This document shows, piece by piece, positions 56,301 to 64,000 of a DNA stretch of 64,000 bases. Each line of letters opens with the position of its first letter. The stretch's first letter is position 1. The DNA is from Opisthocomus hoazin (Eukaryota > Chordata > Aves > Opisthocomiformes > Opisthocomidae), in contig NC_134417.1 in the NCBI RefSeq assembly GCF_030867145.1, forward strand, positions 6,239,577-6,303,576, written 5' to 3'. The position numbers and the translations under genes are program-made. The notes beneath the pieces were generated by a model. That model was not told the DNA's origin. It saw nothing but the letters and a program-made list of their open reading frames with translations, and did not search any database.

Positions 56301-58616
56301 AAAGTTTACCGTGCAACCATGCCTACAGCCAAACCTCAGAGGAATTAGCTTAATGATGCGTATGAGCAAGGCCATACCAAGCATCCCAACAGCAGAAGCT
56401 GCCCAGAGTCTTTCCATCCCGTGTTCTAAATGAATTAGGCACCTAAGGAGATCACCTTAAAGCCACAGCCCTAGCACATCCCTCTACCCAGAATGCGAAG
56501 CAAAGGCTGGAAAGCAACATGGAAAGCTGTGGTGAAAACAAAGCTGCGAAGCTACTCAGTCCAAACGCCCAGCATGTTACTCAGGGCTCACCACCACCTC
56601 TTTTGTGGGGATTAACCTTCTGTCTTTCCAACCTGAATAGCTTCTGCCATAGCTGCTCATCTGAGGCTGAGCAGAGTTGCAGTGGCTCCCCACTACGCAT
56701 GCCTCTGTGTAGAAATATCAGCAGCACACGACAAAAAACACCGTGCACCAGCTGATGCTTATCAGGCTGAGAGATACAATGAGATGTCACAAAGATGATA
56801 CCGTGCAGCATCTCCTTCCAGGAAAAGGAATTAATCACCTTGATTCAACGAGCCAGGTAATGACCAGAGATTACAACTTCCTGAGCACACTCATCCTTAT
56901 CTGAGTAACTGCCAGATGTCTTAGCTTTGGGGTTGTCACCTTTGTCAAATTGTGCCGCTGCAGCGATGCCAGCTCGTAGGGATCCACGTAGATTCCTGGT
57001 GGAAGACGAGTTCTAGCTGCCACTGCACATCCTCCTGCATCCGCCTCCACTACACCGAGTTCTACCTTCACCAGCAGGTCCCTTCCAACAGGCAAGAGAA
57101 GCCAAATGTTTATACCTGCACTTCAAAAGATGGCGCAAGCCCCGCTGAGAGACACTCTCAAACACGCAGAGGTGAGACGCAGCCCTCACGTACCATGTGG
57201 AACAAACTCAGAAAACTGTTCCCCGCCGAGCCATGCTGTCCTTCTCCACTGAGGAAAATGTAGTTCACCCTGACTCCGCACCCATGACCAAAATGAAGTT
57301 TCACTTCTCTGTTAACTTCTCAGAACTACCAACGGCTTCCTAGATCTTTATCTTAGAAAAGGGCCTCCTGTTCTTCCTCTGCTAGAGCCAGTAACTGTTA
57401 AATACTTGATTGTGCTAATAAATTCCTGGTGCTTCCCATGCCAATGGATCACAGCTCAGTGAGCTGATACAACTGCGCACGAATTAGAGAGAAGCTTCTA
57501 ATCCCGTAAAATTGTTGTTCTGCTGCAGCGCCAGTGTTGACAACTCACCTGTGAAACCCCTCTTTCAGAAGCTCCTGCGTGACAGTGGTGTCCTGACAAG
57601 CGGCCTGCACATCTAAGATAACACAGGACAAACGAGTGACGGTGTTTACGGAACAGTGCACGTGATCACCACACAGGCAGACAACCTCAGCAAGCGAAGT
57701 TGTGCAATCTACGAACGCATCATCTGCAAACGCACAGCAGAAGGGAAACGGTATTTCGATAATAATATAATCGAAATAAAATTTTGATAAGCTGTTTTGT
57801 CAGCAGAACACGAAGCTGCACCTAGCACGAAGGCTGAAATCTCTCTTTTTCCAGCAGAGCAATCTTCAAAAGCGTGTTTTTGTCTTTACTGAGCAGTCTG
57901 TAATAATCCCCCCCTTTTTCCCACTGCAACCCCCATTCCAGGTGTGATTCCTTATCTCCTCTTTCTGTAGCAATCCCTGTAAGACCCAGATTTTCACAGT
58001 GAACTTTTGTGTCGCAGCCACTGTTTTCTTCACTTTTCCTCTAAGTTTCCACACGATTTGAGATCTGGAACTCCAGTCACCTTCTGCACAACATGGCGAC
58101 CTGCTGGAGCGGAGACCTGAGGCGCGGCCACGGCTTAACGTGACAGACGCTACCGCAGCTGCTTTTCGGTTACCGGATCTGGAGAACTGCTTGCTTCCGT
58201 TACAGATTTCGGTAACGGAACGGATTATTCCAGTCGGAAGGGGCCCGCAATGACCGCCGAGTCCAGCCGCCTGCCCGCCTCGGGGCTGACCAGAAGTTAA
58301 ACCCTGCTGTTACGGGCACCGTCCAGGCGATCCCAGACGCTGCCGGGCTTGGGGCACCGACCGCCCCTCCAGGGAGCCCGCTCCGGCGGCTGCCCACCCC
58401 CCGGGCAGGGGAACGCCCCCTCCCGTCCAGCCCGGCCCGACCCTCCTCTGAGGGAGGCCCCGGATCCCGGCCCTGGATCCCCGCGAGGAGAGACCGCCAC
58501 CGGGACGCCGCCACCGGCAGCTCACCGGCCGTGCTTCCCGGGCCCTACGAACCGTCGGACCGGCACTTACGGAGGGCGCAGAGCAGCGCGGCCAGCCCGC
58601 CGCCGAGCACCGCCAT
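53193..58616 (-). CDS. PIGX: PIGX, GPI mannosyltransferase I stabilising subunit (6 coding exons, 241 aa)
   Basis: Type I ER membrane protein. With the catalytic subunit PIGM it adds the first mannose to the GPI-anchor precursor on the luminal side; mammalian PIGX (yeast Pbn1p) stabilises PIGM. Six exons join in phase to 241 codons. Visible in order: a signal peptide MAVLGGGLAALLCALH; a luminal domain with KEGFHRDLLVKV (around 32-43), YVDPYELASL (68-77), an NLT sequon at Asn81, the family core PEYLATDLLVLLYLEPDP and ALPVHGRYHRP, and a Cys pair in APCLGKDNVPCQW; then QIPVGLRQHSS leading into one membrane helix (about 207-229) and a short tail. The length is close to human (258 in the form I recall). 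The reading frame upstream of the ATG stays open, so initiation further upstream at a non-AUG codon cannot be excluded. It is divergent from CEP19. Confidence 0.96.
53352..54444 (-). other. PIGX: PIGX intron 5
   Basis: 1.1 kb between exons 5 and 6; nothing recognised. Confidence 0.75.
54445..54545 (-). CDS. PIGX: PIGX exon 5 (residues 156-189)
   Basis: 101 bases. It encodes RLSAECWKPVEVEAPCLGKD and NVPCQWYSVTHKP; CW, APC and CQW align with the human protein. The acceptor chosen is CTTCCGTAG. A second in-frame acceptor 12 bases on (CTGTCAG, exon start 54533) is possible. The donor is CCT followed by GTGAGT. Confidence 0.88.
54546..55806 (-). other. PIGX: PIGX intron 4
   Basis: 1.26 kb. It contains open frames on both strands, including a 154-codon one on the plus strand (54743-55207), none with recognisable similarity. 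Confidence 0.7.
55807..56020 (-). CDS. PIGX: PIGX exon 4 (core luminal domain, residues 85-156)
   Basis: 214 bases, from AVLIPDVIDVEAPEYLATDL to VLVCCCD plus one base. It contains the most conserved family core (CFRAALPVHGRYHRP). The acceptor is CACTTGCAG and the donor is GACA followed by GTGAGA. Reading on past the donor gives about 40 more codons of open but unrelated frame. Confidence 0.95.
56021..56939 (-). other. PIGX: PIGX intron 3
   Basis: About 0.9 kb. A 64-codon hydrophobic open frame at 56223-56417 has no splice support and no homology that I recognise. Confidence 0.7.
56940..57081 (-). CDS. PIGX: PIGX exon 3 (residues 37-84)
   Basis: 142 bases, DLLVKVELGVVEADAGG onward to YVDPYELASLQRHNLTK. 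The acceptor AG lies in CTTGCCTGTTGGAAG, a weaker pyrimidine tract than most, but phase and homology both require it. The donor is AAG followed by GTGACA. It contains the N-glycosylation sequon NLT. Confidence 0.93.
57082..57548 (-). other. PIGX: PIGX intron 2
   Basis: 467 bases; nothing recognised. Confidence 0.75.
57549..57612 (-). CDS. PIGX: PIGX exon 2 (residues 16-37)
   Basis: 64 bases, encoding VQAACQDTTVTQELLKEGFH with split codons at both ends. It aligns without gaps to the human IRAMCSEIILRQEVLKDGFHR stretch. The acceptor is GTTATCTTAG and the donor is CAG followed by GTGAGT. It is too short to show as an open frame. Confidence 0.94.
57613..58570 (-). other. PIGX: PIGX intron 1
   Basis: 958 bases. 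The 5' half lies in the CpG island. A small 9-bp inverted repeat (57752-57778) is within chance expectation. Confidence 0.75.
58571..58616 (-). CDS. PIGX: PIGX exon 1 (signal peptide, residues 1-16)
   Basis: 46 coding bases, MAVLGGGLAALLCAL plus one base, ending before the donor GTAAGT. Phase 1 matches exon 2 (C, then AT, gives His). The start context CCCGCT ATG G has purines at -3 and +4. The hydrophobic stretch is a credible ER signal peptide. It lies inside the CpG island. Confidence 0.87.
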
Positions 58617-58869
58617 AGCGGGCCCGCTCCGCACGGCCTCGCTCCGGCGCCGGGCGACCTGGGCGACCGCCTGACCCCGCGGGGCTTCTCCGCCCGTCGC
58701 TCCGCGGCGCCGGCGGGATCCGCCGCTAAGCGCTGCCCCGACGCTGCAGCCGCGCCGCTGCCCCCGCTCGGTGCGCTCCGCGGCGCCAGGGGCCGGCCAG
58801 CCTCCGCCGCGTCCCGCAGGCGCCTGGCGCGGGCAGCCCGGAGGGGGCCTGAGGCGGGAGGACCCGGCG

Positions 58870-58972
58870 GCGCCGCCGTAGCCATGGCGACTGCGGAGGG
58901 GAGGCCTCGATGGAGCGGTTCGGGCCGCTTCTTGTCCTCGATGCTGGGAGGAGGCTGCTGCCGCTACCTGAG
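58870..58972 (+). other. CEP19: CEP19 exon 1 (non-coding, inferred, start approximate)
   Basis: The best plus-strand donor in the island is CTACCTGAG followed by GTGAGG at 58973. It would splice to the strong acceptor at 61443. Two ATGs fall in this exon (58884 and 58910) and neither gives an open frame into CEP19. The 5' limit is unknown. Confidence 0.5.
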
Positions 58973-61443
58973 GTGAGGGGAAGGGGCGAGAGGCGGGGAG
59001 GACGAACCCAATTCTCCCGCTTCTCTCCCGCTTCTCTCGACCCCGGGGATTTGCTCGTCTGGCGGAAACAAGCGGTAGAAAAGCGGCTTTTTACCGGCAA
59101 AAGCAGTTCTGCTGCGGTACGGAAGTCGGCGGGGCAAAAACCCCGCTTGTTTGTGTTTCAGAGCTACTGAGACCACCGGTTTGGGCCTGGTGGCGAAGGT
59201 CTCCGCTTGAGTTACCTGTAGATACGAAACCTCTTCCCTGCAGCTCCGAATGGCTTCTTCTCGTGTTTGCTTTTCTCGTGGAAGGATTTCTTTGCCGTTT
59301 CAGCAGCTTTCGTGATTGTCAGTGACCCTTCAACAAGCTGTTTCAGTTCAGTTGGAAGCATCATTTCTCACTTGAAGACAGTGAAAGTGGCTCTTGAGAG
59401 ACCTGCTTTACTCCCCGACTTGTAGAACTGTGTAAAAGCAACTGGTTTAGCAGCTGTAATTAATTTTCAGTGTTGAAAACATTACTGCAAATTTGAACTC
59501 ATTCCTACGTGTTTTTTAACAAAGGAGGAAGTCTTTTCAACTCTGCTTCAGTGTAGCTTTTGAAGATTAATGCACTTTTTCTTGATGTGGAGGCCTGCAT
59601 CATTTTTTGGTGAATAATTTCTTACTTTGCCTTGCTGCAGTCTGTAGGGTAGTGGGACAAGGAGTCAACCTTCACGTTTGGCATGTTTTCATTTGTTTAA
59701 AACCAAAAGAAAAGTAATACATGCATTCAGTGTTGTACACAGAGCTGGGATAGAGGATCTGCAGCAGATTTAGATCTTTAAGTCTCCTCTCATATTTCAT
59801 CTGACTCGGAAAGGGGATGGGGCCAAGGGCAGGGCTGACACTGAGGAGCTCTCGGGCATTTTGGGTACGGACAAATACAATAAGGGAGGAAAAGAGAACT
59901 TGGTGCTGCCACTCAGACTGATGTTCCCCCTTCTCCTGTTCCAAGACAAAGTGCTTCAGAGAAGACTGAAAAGGATGATTATGGATTAACTTCCTAGCCT
60001 CATTTGTGTAGCAGCTGACCAACACAGCAATACATGAGAGTTTAGTAGTCCTTAGTTTAAAATGAAATTCTATTTTATACAGTATTTTTGTGCTATCTGT
60101 ATAAATAAAGCCATATGTTTAGTGGGTCAGTCAGCGCTTCCCCCTCACTCACCACCTTTCTCCACCTTTTAAGTAAGGCAAAAGTTCCTGCTTCCTCCAC
60201 GCATGCACGCAGCAGCTCAGCATTTTCAAATCTTACGACGTTCTTGACCTTCGTGAACGTTCTATAGCTTCAGCTGTACCAGTAGTAATGTGCTGTGTAA
60301 GAAATGTCACTTGTAAATTCTCAGCTTTTCAGTGTGTTTTAGTTTGAGGAGTAAACAGTTGAACATACCTCCTTTCTTTAAACTTAATTTGTATTTTCAT
60401 TGTTGCTTAATAAGGAGTTTAGTTACTTTTGTCCTTCATTTCTGACTCTCTTCTCTGTCCTTATCCCATTGGTCATCAGTTACAGATCTGCTGCCATATT
60501 GAGGTCGCCTTGAGACTGCAAGAAAGCTTTACAAAAACTGACTAGGAATCCCTTCTCTTAAAATCTTTAAAAAAATAAAGGGGGGGAATGCCAGTGTTAC
60601 ATATGCCAACATAGTGGATGTGAGGTTCTCCCTTAGCATGTGAAATAAGGAGTACGATATCCCCAGGCTTGTGACAGAAACAGACAAATAAAGGAAATTT
60701 GGACATTTTGCATCTTTTCAAAGCAAATGTCTATAATAGACAAATATGTATAATAGAATTCTGTCTTTTCCTCATTGCATCTCTTGCAACATTCAGATTT
60801 AATTTTGTAGAAACTCTTTCAGTGGGATTCCAAGATGTTTCTAATTTTTGTTTTAGCTGCATTTTTCTGAAAAGTTTACAGCAGAAATACGTCATTATAT
60901 CTTTACTGAAAAATTGTGTTCTCCCTGAAGTCACACCTTGAGCTTCCATATGAACTGTCAGGCGATACAAAGTGAAAAGCCCAGTGGTTAGAGCCAAAAA
61001 GGGTTTGGTAGGTAAGCAATTTCTGGCTTTCCAGAGTAATGGGCATGATATGTAGTAAGTGTTGTTTGTGAAGAAGCATTGATTTACAATTTCATGATAT
61101 TTTTCACTTTAAACAAGGAATAAATGTTAACACCCCCCCATCTTTTAGGTATTATTTGACTGTGCAGTACTTAGCTTGTAGACCAAAACGTTAACTTGTG
61201 TGTGATACCTAATCCCAATTCAAAGTCCGAGCAGTGACCAAGGTGTAAACCAGGAGCCACTCTGCGCCCTGGCACCTGGGTCACCAGGCATGCGGGGACG
61301 TGTTCAGCTTCCACTGAAACTGGGGAGACTTACGCCACAGCTGTGTGGTTTTGCTGAACTTAGGGCACTCTAACCCCGATAAAAAGAACAGTACCAAGAG
61401 ACACTCACACTTTCTTTCTCTTTTTTCTTTTCCTGTTTTTCAG
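58973..61443 (+). other. CEP19: CEP19 intron 1 (inferred)
   Basis: 2.5 kb. The acceptor has an excellent pyrimidine tract (CTTTTCCTGTTTTTCAG). No other exon or repeat recognised within. Confidence 0.6.
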
Positions 61444-61642
61444 TGAGCTTGGCCGTTGCTGAGGACACCTCTGATAAAGCTGACCACACTTGAGCCAGCT
61501 GCAAGAACCATAATGACTTACATTGCAAAGAAGTGTGGCGTCTGCTTTCAGCCTCCATCCATTATCCTGATCTACAAAGAAGACAGCCAGGATAAGACTC
61601 GCCAGCGCGTCATGCCTGTCAGGAACTTCTCCAAGTTCTCAG
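61444..61642 (+). CDS. CEP19: CEP19 exon 2 (residues 1-44, coding from 61513)
   Basis: 69 bases of 5'UTR, then [15 protein letters not shown] onward to VRNFSKFS plus one base. The donor is TCAG followed by GTGTGG. The acceptor is TTTTTCAG at 61436-61443. Confidence 0.95.
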
Positions 61643-62304
61643 GTGTGGTGCATTACGTGTAGCATTCCCAAGTCCTCTCCAGACACAGCGAGAGGAATGG
61701 GTAGTTGGTAACCGTGCTTTTGGTAACCGCTGGGTAGCTTCTCACCAGCATGCAGTGAGTGCAAAGAGGGGTTGTTTTGGGGTAACTCTGTCTGCCCTGA
61801 GGAGCCCAAGGCTGCATCTTAACGTGAGTAGTGGCTCTGCTAAGTCTGGAAGTCTTGCTTGTGAGGGTTTGGGAGAAGAGGATCTGCTTATGGGAAGAGA
61901 TTTGCTTGCAGCTGAAAGTCTTCACTGTGGCTTTCTCTTTAGACTGCAGCATGGCTGCTGAGCAGCTGAAGAATAACCCTCGGCACAAGGCTTACCTAGA
62001 AGGAGTCTCACTGCATCAGCTACGGAAGCTGTACAGTTTGCTGAAAGGTCATCTGGGAGGAGAGAGCCTGGCTGAGAGCTTGGAAAAGTTTCGGCAGGAG
62101 GAGACCATTGACCCAGAAGAGGATATGAACAAACTAGATGACAAGGAACTAGCCAAAAGGAAAAGCATCATGGATGAGCTGTTCGAAAAAAACCGGAAGA
62201 CGAAGGACGACCCAGATTTCATCTATGACATTGAGGTTGAGTTTCCACAGGATGAGCAGCTGGAGTCCTGTGGCTGGGACATGGAGTCAGGTGAGGAAAT
62301 CTGA
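61513..62304 (+). CDS. CEP19: CEP19, centrosomal protein of 19 kDa (2 coding exons, 163 aa)
   Basis: Small protein of the mother centriole and ciliary base. In mammals it is recruited by the FOP/CEP350 module and brings RABL2 to the centriole to start intraflagellar transport; human loss causes a morbid-obesity ciliopathy. The two exons join to 163 codons, the same as human. Conserved segments: [10 protein letters not shown] (12-21), [12 protein letters not shown] (32-43), [11 protein letters not shown] (48-58), [20 protein letters not shown] (99-118), IMDELFEKN (119-127), [10 protein letters not shown] (138-147) and CGWD (153-156). ATG at 61513 has A at -3. An in-frame TGA at 61444-61446 sits just after the acceptor, so no longer N-terminus is possible through this exon. 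Confidence 0.97.
61643..61942 (+). other. CEP19: CEP19 intron 2
   Basis: 300 bases, GT at 61643 and AG at 61941-61942, preceded by TTTCTCTTT. Nothing else seen. Confidence 0.9.
61943..62304 (+). CDS. CEP19: CEP19 exon 3 (residues 44-163 and stop)
   Basis: 362 bases from the split Asp44 codon (G, then AC) through [20 protein letters not shown] to [11 protein letters not shown] and TGA. It is rich in acidic and lysine residues, as in the family. Confidence 0.97.
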
Positions 62305-63530
62305 TTCTGGACAGGTGTCTTGGACAGGCAGCTGAGAGACAAGTCTCGCAGTCCTAACAGAGAGAACGATGTCAGCGTACGTATGCTACCGCGTCGTTTT
62401 CAGTTCACGCCGCTGACGCACGTTACATTGGCTACGGAGAACCCAAGGCCTAAGGTGCTACAGCAGTTCCAGGTTTAGCTGAACTTCGTTTAAGAAGCCA
62501 GACTTAATGAAATGGCAATGGGGCAGCTGAACTTATTTGGTGTTTTTAGTCTTTTTCTTTGTATGAGTGCCTAAAATAATGTTAAATTATTTAATCTTTT
62601 GTTTGTTTACATTTCAGCCAGCTTTGGCTGAAAACCTCACCAGCTTGCCTTGCTGTGATTTCTATTCAGCTTCATCGGAAAATGAAGTGTTAAATATTTA
62701 CATCTTGAAAGCAGTGTTAAAGTTTTGTTATATACATATGATATTTATTATTACTTACTGGAATGTTAAATATCTATTAGTCTTTCTGGATGAATCAACA
62801 TTGCATTGAGAATACTACTCTTGTGTTTCCTGAGCGGTGCTTAAATCTCCAGCTTCAGCTTACACAAATAGAAGTCCTTGTATTTGAGAAACAGAATATC
62901 TAGAAAGTAAATTAGTCTTGAAAGTACTTTTGAAAATAGTGATTTCAAACTGCCAAAGTGAGGCGTTTTGCTTCCCAGCACTACTAGACAATGCTTTCTG
63001 AGTAAGTAAGTGCTCAGTTCTGGGAACCTGTGCTTAGACTATCCAAAAAAAAAAGTAGTGTGGTAGAAACTCAAAAAAGCTGGGGGTGTGAAAGCAAACC
63101 CAGACGACGGTTCTCGGCTCACTCTAAGCAGTGCTAGGGGAGAACCTGATGTGACAAGTAAAGCTACAGCAAAAGGTCCTCCACCCAGTGTTTTGATGGT
63201 CCCCGAGAACTTCCTCCAAGACCAATTTATTTCCTGCCTTCCTTCTTGTAACCACAAATGAATTAAAACCTTCCAGTTTTATCAATAAGACATCGTATCA
63301 TAGCGTGGAAGCTGGGGTTTGGAAGAGCTCTCCTCCTACACACTGGAGATAGAGCCAGTTCTGTGAAAAATCTGAAACGAGTGTCAGTTAAACCACTGCA
63401 CTTTGTCATCACTGGAGAAGATGAGTGAGCTTACGTTTGTCCAAGGGAGTCTTCAATTCAAAAGAGAAATGGAAGCCAATGCCTCATTTGCCAAAATATT
63501 TTAAAAATAAAGCCTGACTCAGCTCTTCTA
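62305..63530 (+). other. CEP19: CEP19 3'UTR (inferred)
   Basis: AT-rich sequence after the stop, up to the AATAAA at 63506. An earlier ATTAAA (63262-63267) could give a slightly shorter UTR. Confidence 0.5.
63506..63511 (+). terminator. CEP19: CEP19 poly(A) signal AATAAA
   Basis: Context TTTTAAAAATAAAGCCTGAC, about 1.2 kb after the stop codon; the first canonical signal on this strand. Confidence 0.5.
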
Positions 63531-63764
63531 CCCACAAAGGGGTGTGTAGATCTCCGGCACAGGCCCTTCTCTGTTTCCAGCTAAAAATTGCAACATAACA
63601 GCATATAAAGATCTCCCACTTGGGTGAGGGGACCCGTGGGGACCTCCTCCACACCTGCCCTGCCCTGGGGTCAGGCCAGCCTGCACCCGGCTTCATCCTG
63701 GCGGGGCTCGGGAGACGGAGCCTGCACCCCCTCCCCGGGCACGGCCATCCTTGCTGGATGAGGT
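63531..63764. other. Downstream flank of CEP19
   Basis: Short GC-richer stretch with nothing that I can name before the CR1 fragment. Confidence 0.6.
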
Positions 63765-64000
63765 GTATATGAGGTCTAATGAGTGCTGAATTGAGGGGGG
63801 TAATCACCTCCCTGGAGTGTGAGGTTCCTGCTGGCCTATTCCTCCCGCCCACCCCGGTCCTTCAGGATGGCAGTCCTACCCAGTGTCAACTGGTCCTCCC
63901 AATTTGGACTCATCTGTGTGCCCATGGCACTCCATGGCCTTCTCCAGATCATGGACAAAGACATCAAAGGGGACAGATCCTGATCAGACCCCTGGAGTTT
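63765..64000 (-). mobile_element. CR1 LINE internal fragment, reverse orientation, cut by window edge
   Basis: GAGTGCTGAATTGAGGGGGG, AATCACCTCCCT and CCTGCTGGCC, then CCAATTTGGACTCATCTGTG and CAGATCATGGACAAAGACAT, resemble the reverse complement of the CR1 3' untranslated/internal region upstream of the end repeats. It is diverged, and the element continues beyond the window. Confidence 0.75.

Larger units (their letters stand above)
58080..59150. promoter_or_regulatory. Bidirectional CpG-island promoter, PIGX / CEP19
   Basis: About 1 kb of GC- and CpG-rich DNA, densest at 58300-58980. It contains PIGX exon 1 on the minus strand (ATG at 58616) and, about 250-350 bases away on the plus strand, the inferred CEP19 first exon. 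No TATA box is visible on either side. Shared CpG-island promoters between divergent housekeeping genes are common, and the same head-to-head pairing exists in human. Confidence 0.85.

Noticed and set aside
56223-56417. 64-codon hydrophobic open frame in PIGX intron 3, considered as a membrane exon
   Set aside because: The true membrane exon is at 53193-53351 and matches the family. This one has no splice sites in phase and no similarity.
57752-57778. Perfect 9-bp inverted repeat (TATTTCGAT ... ATCGAAATA) in PIGX intron 1
   Set aside because: A few such hairpins are expected by chance in 64 kb with loops up to about 20 bases, and no transposon features flank it.
58200-59100. Open frames of 104-191 codons on the minus strand in the PIGX/CEP19 island
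   Set aside because: Same composition effect. The real PIGX exon 1 is in a different frame and ends at a donor that joins in phase to exon 2.

Overview
The window is nuclear DNA from a vertebrate, almost certainly a bird. Three multi-exon genes with GT-AG introns can be read through, two CpG-island promoters are visible, and the only recognisable interspersed repeats are CR1-type LINE fragments with the avian 3' signature (repeats of ATTCTGTGATTCTGT). I cannot name the species. No operons, prokaryotic genes, CRISPR arrays or viral genes are visible.

Layout. Positions 1-4020 are intergenic, with no gene I can support. Positions 4025-49600 hold PAK2 on the minus strand: a 3'UTR of about 3.7 kb, 14 coding exons (7729-26675) that join in frame to 525 codons, a 22.8-kb first intron, and a non-coding first exon in a CpG island near 49.5 kb. 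Positions 49800-52770 are intergenic and carry two head-to-tail CR1 3' ends. Positions about 52775-58616 hold PIGX on the minus strand: six coding exons that join to 241 codons, from a signal peptide to a C-terminal membrane anchor. Positions about 58880-63530 hold CEP19 on the plus strand: one inferred non-coding exon plus two coding exons giving 163 codons. PIGX and CEP19 are divergent and share one CpG island (58080-59150). A further CR1 fragment runs off the right edge.

The gene order PAK2 - PIGX - CEP19 with these orientations matches, inverted, the order I know from human 3q29, so this is a conserved syntenic block. The products do separate jobs. PAK2 is a Cdc42/Rac-activated kinase. 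PIGX is an ER membrane subunit that stabilises the first GPI mannosyltransferase (PIGM). CEP19 is a centriolar and ciliary-base protein.

Exon boundaries were placed by reading splice sites base by base and requiring codon phase to match across every junction; all three coding sequences close without a frameshift. Transcription starts, polyadenylation sites and non-coding first exons are inference. I found no convincing new biological system. The points most worth checking are in the regulatory and splicing layers: overlapping upstream ORFs in CEP19, one ending at a splice junction; an in-frame tandem acceptor in PIGX; an out-of-frame competing donor in PAK2; a ZNF143-like promoter element; and three long poly-G tracts all on the same strand.
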